Source: Sipunculus nudus (taxonomy: Eukaryota; Annelida; Sipuncula; Golfingiida; Sipunculidae). From it: a stretch of 64,000 nucleotides of DNA. Below are positions 61,850 through 64,000 of the stretch, in pieces. Below the pieces are notes generated by a model. It had not been told where the DNA came from, did no database searches, and worked only from the letters and a program-made list of their open reading frames with translations. Made by a program: the position numbers and the translations under genes. Where the stretch lies: contig CM049315.1 of the NCBI GenBank assembly GCA_026874595.1, positions 60,944,889-61,008,888 of the forward strand, in the 5' to 3' direction. Positions within the stretch are counted from its first letter, which is position 1; each line of letters begins with the position of its first letter.

Positions 61850-63530
61850 TTAGCTCAGCTGACTGAAAGTCATCTGAACTATAGCGATCACTCTTTGTCC
61901 GTCGTCCGTCTGTCCGTCTGTCCGTCCGTCCGTTAACCAGGCACAAATCGTAACCGCTGAACCTAGAACCTTGTAACTTGGGATTCTGAGAGGTCCATGA
62001 AAAATCTCCTTGGAAACCATAAATTAGGTCTCTGTTACCCATATCCTTCGAGCTATGGGGCCCCAAAGTACCCCCCAGAATAGTAAAAAAAATTCATACA
62101 AAAACTTCAATATCTCAATAACTACAACACTGATGGTCATGATTTTTGGCATACAAATTGATCATGAGATGTTCCATAAGTTCCTGCAGACTGGTGGCGC
62201 CACCTGTATTTTTCGATTTTTTTACAATTTTTTCCTCTATTTTTGAGACGTTTAAAGATGCTGTCATCTGTTAACGTGGCACAAATCGTAACCGCTGGAC
62301 CTAGAATCTTCATTCTCGACACACTGAGAAACCTATTAAAAGTCTCCGTGGAAACCATAAATTAGATCTCTGTTACCCATATCCTTCGAGCTATGGGGCC
62401 CCAAAGTACCCCCCAGAAAAGTCAAAAATTTCATACAAAAACTTCAATATCTCATTAACTACTTGACTGATGGTCATGATTTTTTGGCATACTTATTGAT
62501 CATGAGATGTTCCATCACTTCCTGCAGACTGGTGGCGCCACCTGAATTTTTCGATTTTTTACGAATTTAAAAATGTGAACAGCTGTTAACAGGGCACAAA
62601 TCATAAAGACTGGACCTAGAATCTTCATTCTTGACACACTGAGAGGTCCATAAAAAGTCTGCATGGAAACCTGAAATAAGGTCTCTGTTACCCATATCCT
62701 TTGAGCTATGGGGGCTCCCAATAACCCCCCAGAATAATGGAAAATTTGATAAAAACAAACTGCAACATCTCAATAACTACAACACTGATGGTCATGATTT
62801 TTGGCATACATATTGATCAAGAGGTGTTTCATCAGTACCTGCAGACTGGTGGTGCCACCTGTATTTTTTCAAATTTTCACAATTTTTTTTTTCTCTATTT
62901 CCGAGACCTTTCAGGATGTAGTTATCTGTCAACAGGGTACAAATCGTAAGGACTGGACCTAGAATCTTCATTGTTGACACACAGGGAGACCCATGATAAG
63001 TCTCCATGGACACCTGAAATTAGGTCTCTGTTACCCATATCCTTTGAGCTATGGCACTCAAAAGTACAGCTCAGAATAATGGAAAATTTGATACAAAAGC
63101 TGAAGTATCTCAATAACTACAACACTGATGATCATGATTTTTGGCATACATATTGATCATAACCTGTTCCATCAGTTTCTGCAGACTGGGTGCGCCACCT
63201 CTATTTTTTCTCTTTTTTGATACCTTTAAAGATGTGGTTATCTGTCAACAGGGTACAAATCGCAACAACTGGACCTAGAATCTTCATTCTTGTCATGCAA
63301 GAAGGCCCATGAAAAGTGCCTGTGGAAACTTAAAATTAGGTCTCTGTTACCCATATCCTTCAAGCTATAGGACTCCGAAGTATCCCTCAGAATAATGGAC
63401 AATTTGATACAAAAGCTGAAGTATCTGAACAACTAATGGGGAGATCACCATGATTCTTTGCATGGATATTGATGTTTGTAAGTGTTTTTATAAGTTTCTG
63501 CAGACTGGTGGAGCCACCTGTATTTTTGTA
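61850..63530 (+). repeat. Second array of the 336-bp family
   Basis: Starts with the leader tagctcagctgactgaaag and CCGTC-rich run at 61,850-61,935, then five core units at about 335-bp spacing (cores near 62,195, 62,531, 62,851, 63,190, 63,508). Same orientation as the 1-8.2 kb array, about 54 kb away. Confidence 0.88.
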
Positions 63531-64000
63531 CCCGCCAAAACGAAGTTTTGTGGATACTATGTTTTTGACCGGGTTCCTCCGCCGTTGCCGCGTTCGTTTC
63601 CAGAGAGCTCCTCTGGGACTTGATTTTATCAGCTTTCCAAGCTCATATCTCGGGAACCGTTTAACTGATCAGGAAATAAAATTTATACTAATGTAGCCCT
63701 TGGATAGCTCTATAACATACACAAAAAATGGTGGCGCCACCTGTAACCATGTTTGCACAGTGTCCATCTGTTCATCTGCCTTTGGTTAAAATCACTCATA
63801 TCTCTGCAGTGAATTGACTAATTCACCTGAAATTCGGCATGCGTATACATCCTGGATAGCTTCCTTGATTTTATGACAGGTGGCGCCACCTACATTCTCA
63901 TTCACGCTGATGACATCCAAGCTCATATTTCGGGAACCGTTTGATCGAGCGGGCCAAAATTTTGCATGTATATAGATCTAACATAGCTCTTTATCATACG
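63531..64000 (+). repeat. Third repeat family, two units, running off the window
   Basis: The motif caagctcatatctcgggaac and cgtttgatcgagcggg occurs at about 63,639 and 63,919, and each unit contains ggtggcgccacc (63,730-63,741 and 63,879-63,890). It adjoins the 336-bp array but is not homologous outside that palindrome. ORF 63,469-63,696 crosses the junction and is spurious. Confidence 0.65.

Overview
The window is eukaryotic nuclear DNA from an intron-rich, AT-rich, transposon-dense animal genome. A bivalve or other lophotrochozoan is my best guess, because of the dense interspersed AGCTCAGCTGA-type repeats, the tyrosine-recombinase retrotransposon, the Helitrons and the many minisatellites. 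This is an inference from style, not a species call. There is no bacterial-type operon, rRNA gene or CRISPR array.

Layout. 1-8.2 kb: about 20 tandem copies of a ~336-bp interspersed/satellite family; the same family returns in the same orientation at 61.85-63.5 kb and as degraded copies at 9.2-10.3, 17.66-17.88 (inverted) and 35.1-36.0 kb (inverted). 8.3-24.8 kb: mostly non-coding, with a second repeat family (12.5-14.9 kb), a decayed LINE reverse transcriptase fragment (15.67-16.13 kb), a 987-bp inverted-repeat element (16.57-17.56 kb) and a 1.28-kb tandem duplication (21.4-23.9 kb).

24.85-47.8 kb, minus strand: one multi-exon host gene that no single long ORF reveals. I assembled it exon by exon from splice sites and reading-frame phase. 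Seventeen exons (the first is tentative) join without a phase conflict into about 956 codons. The protein has a complete cyclic-nucleotide-binding domain and a second one split by a long low-complexity insert; it looks like CNBD2. Its introns are packed with unrelated minisatellites (units of 24, 27, 33, 36, 40, 41, 42, 47, 50/60, 51 and ~59 bp), and one exon carries a 48-bp coding minisatellite. At least three intronic arrays are built from the gene's own exon-end plus 5' splice site, so the donor site itself has been tandemly copied. A solo LTR interrupts one array.

48-58.6 kb: a transposon nest. It holds a tandem-repeat inverted-repeat element (48.0-48.6 kb), a 28-bp minisatellite, a 930-bp MITE (49.66-50.59 kb), and a nearly complete Ngaro/PAT-like tyrosine-recombinase retrotransposon on the minus strand (50,612-58,520) with split direct repeats A1-gag-RT-RH-YR-B1-A2-B2. 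Its A2 repeat is interrupted by head-to-tail Helitrons (50,923-54,393); the A1 copy preserves the empty site. 58.6-61.8 kb holds no recognised gene. 63.5-64.0 kb is another repeat family.
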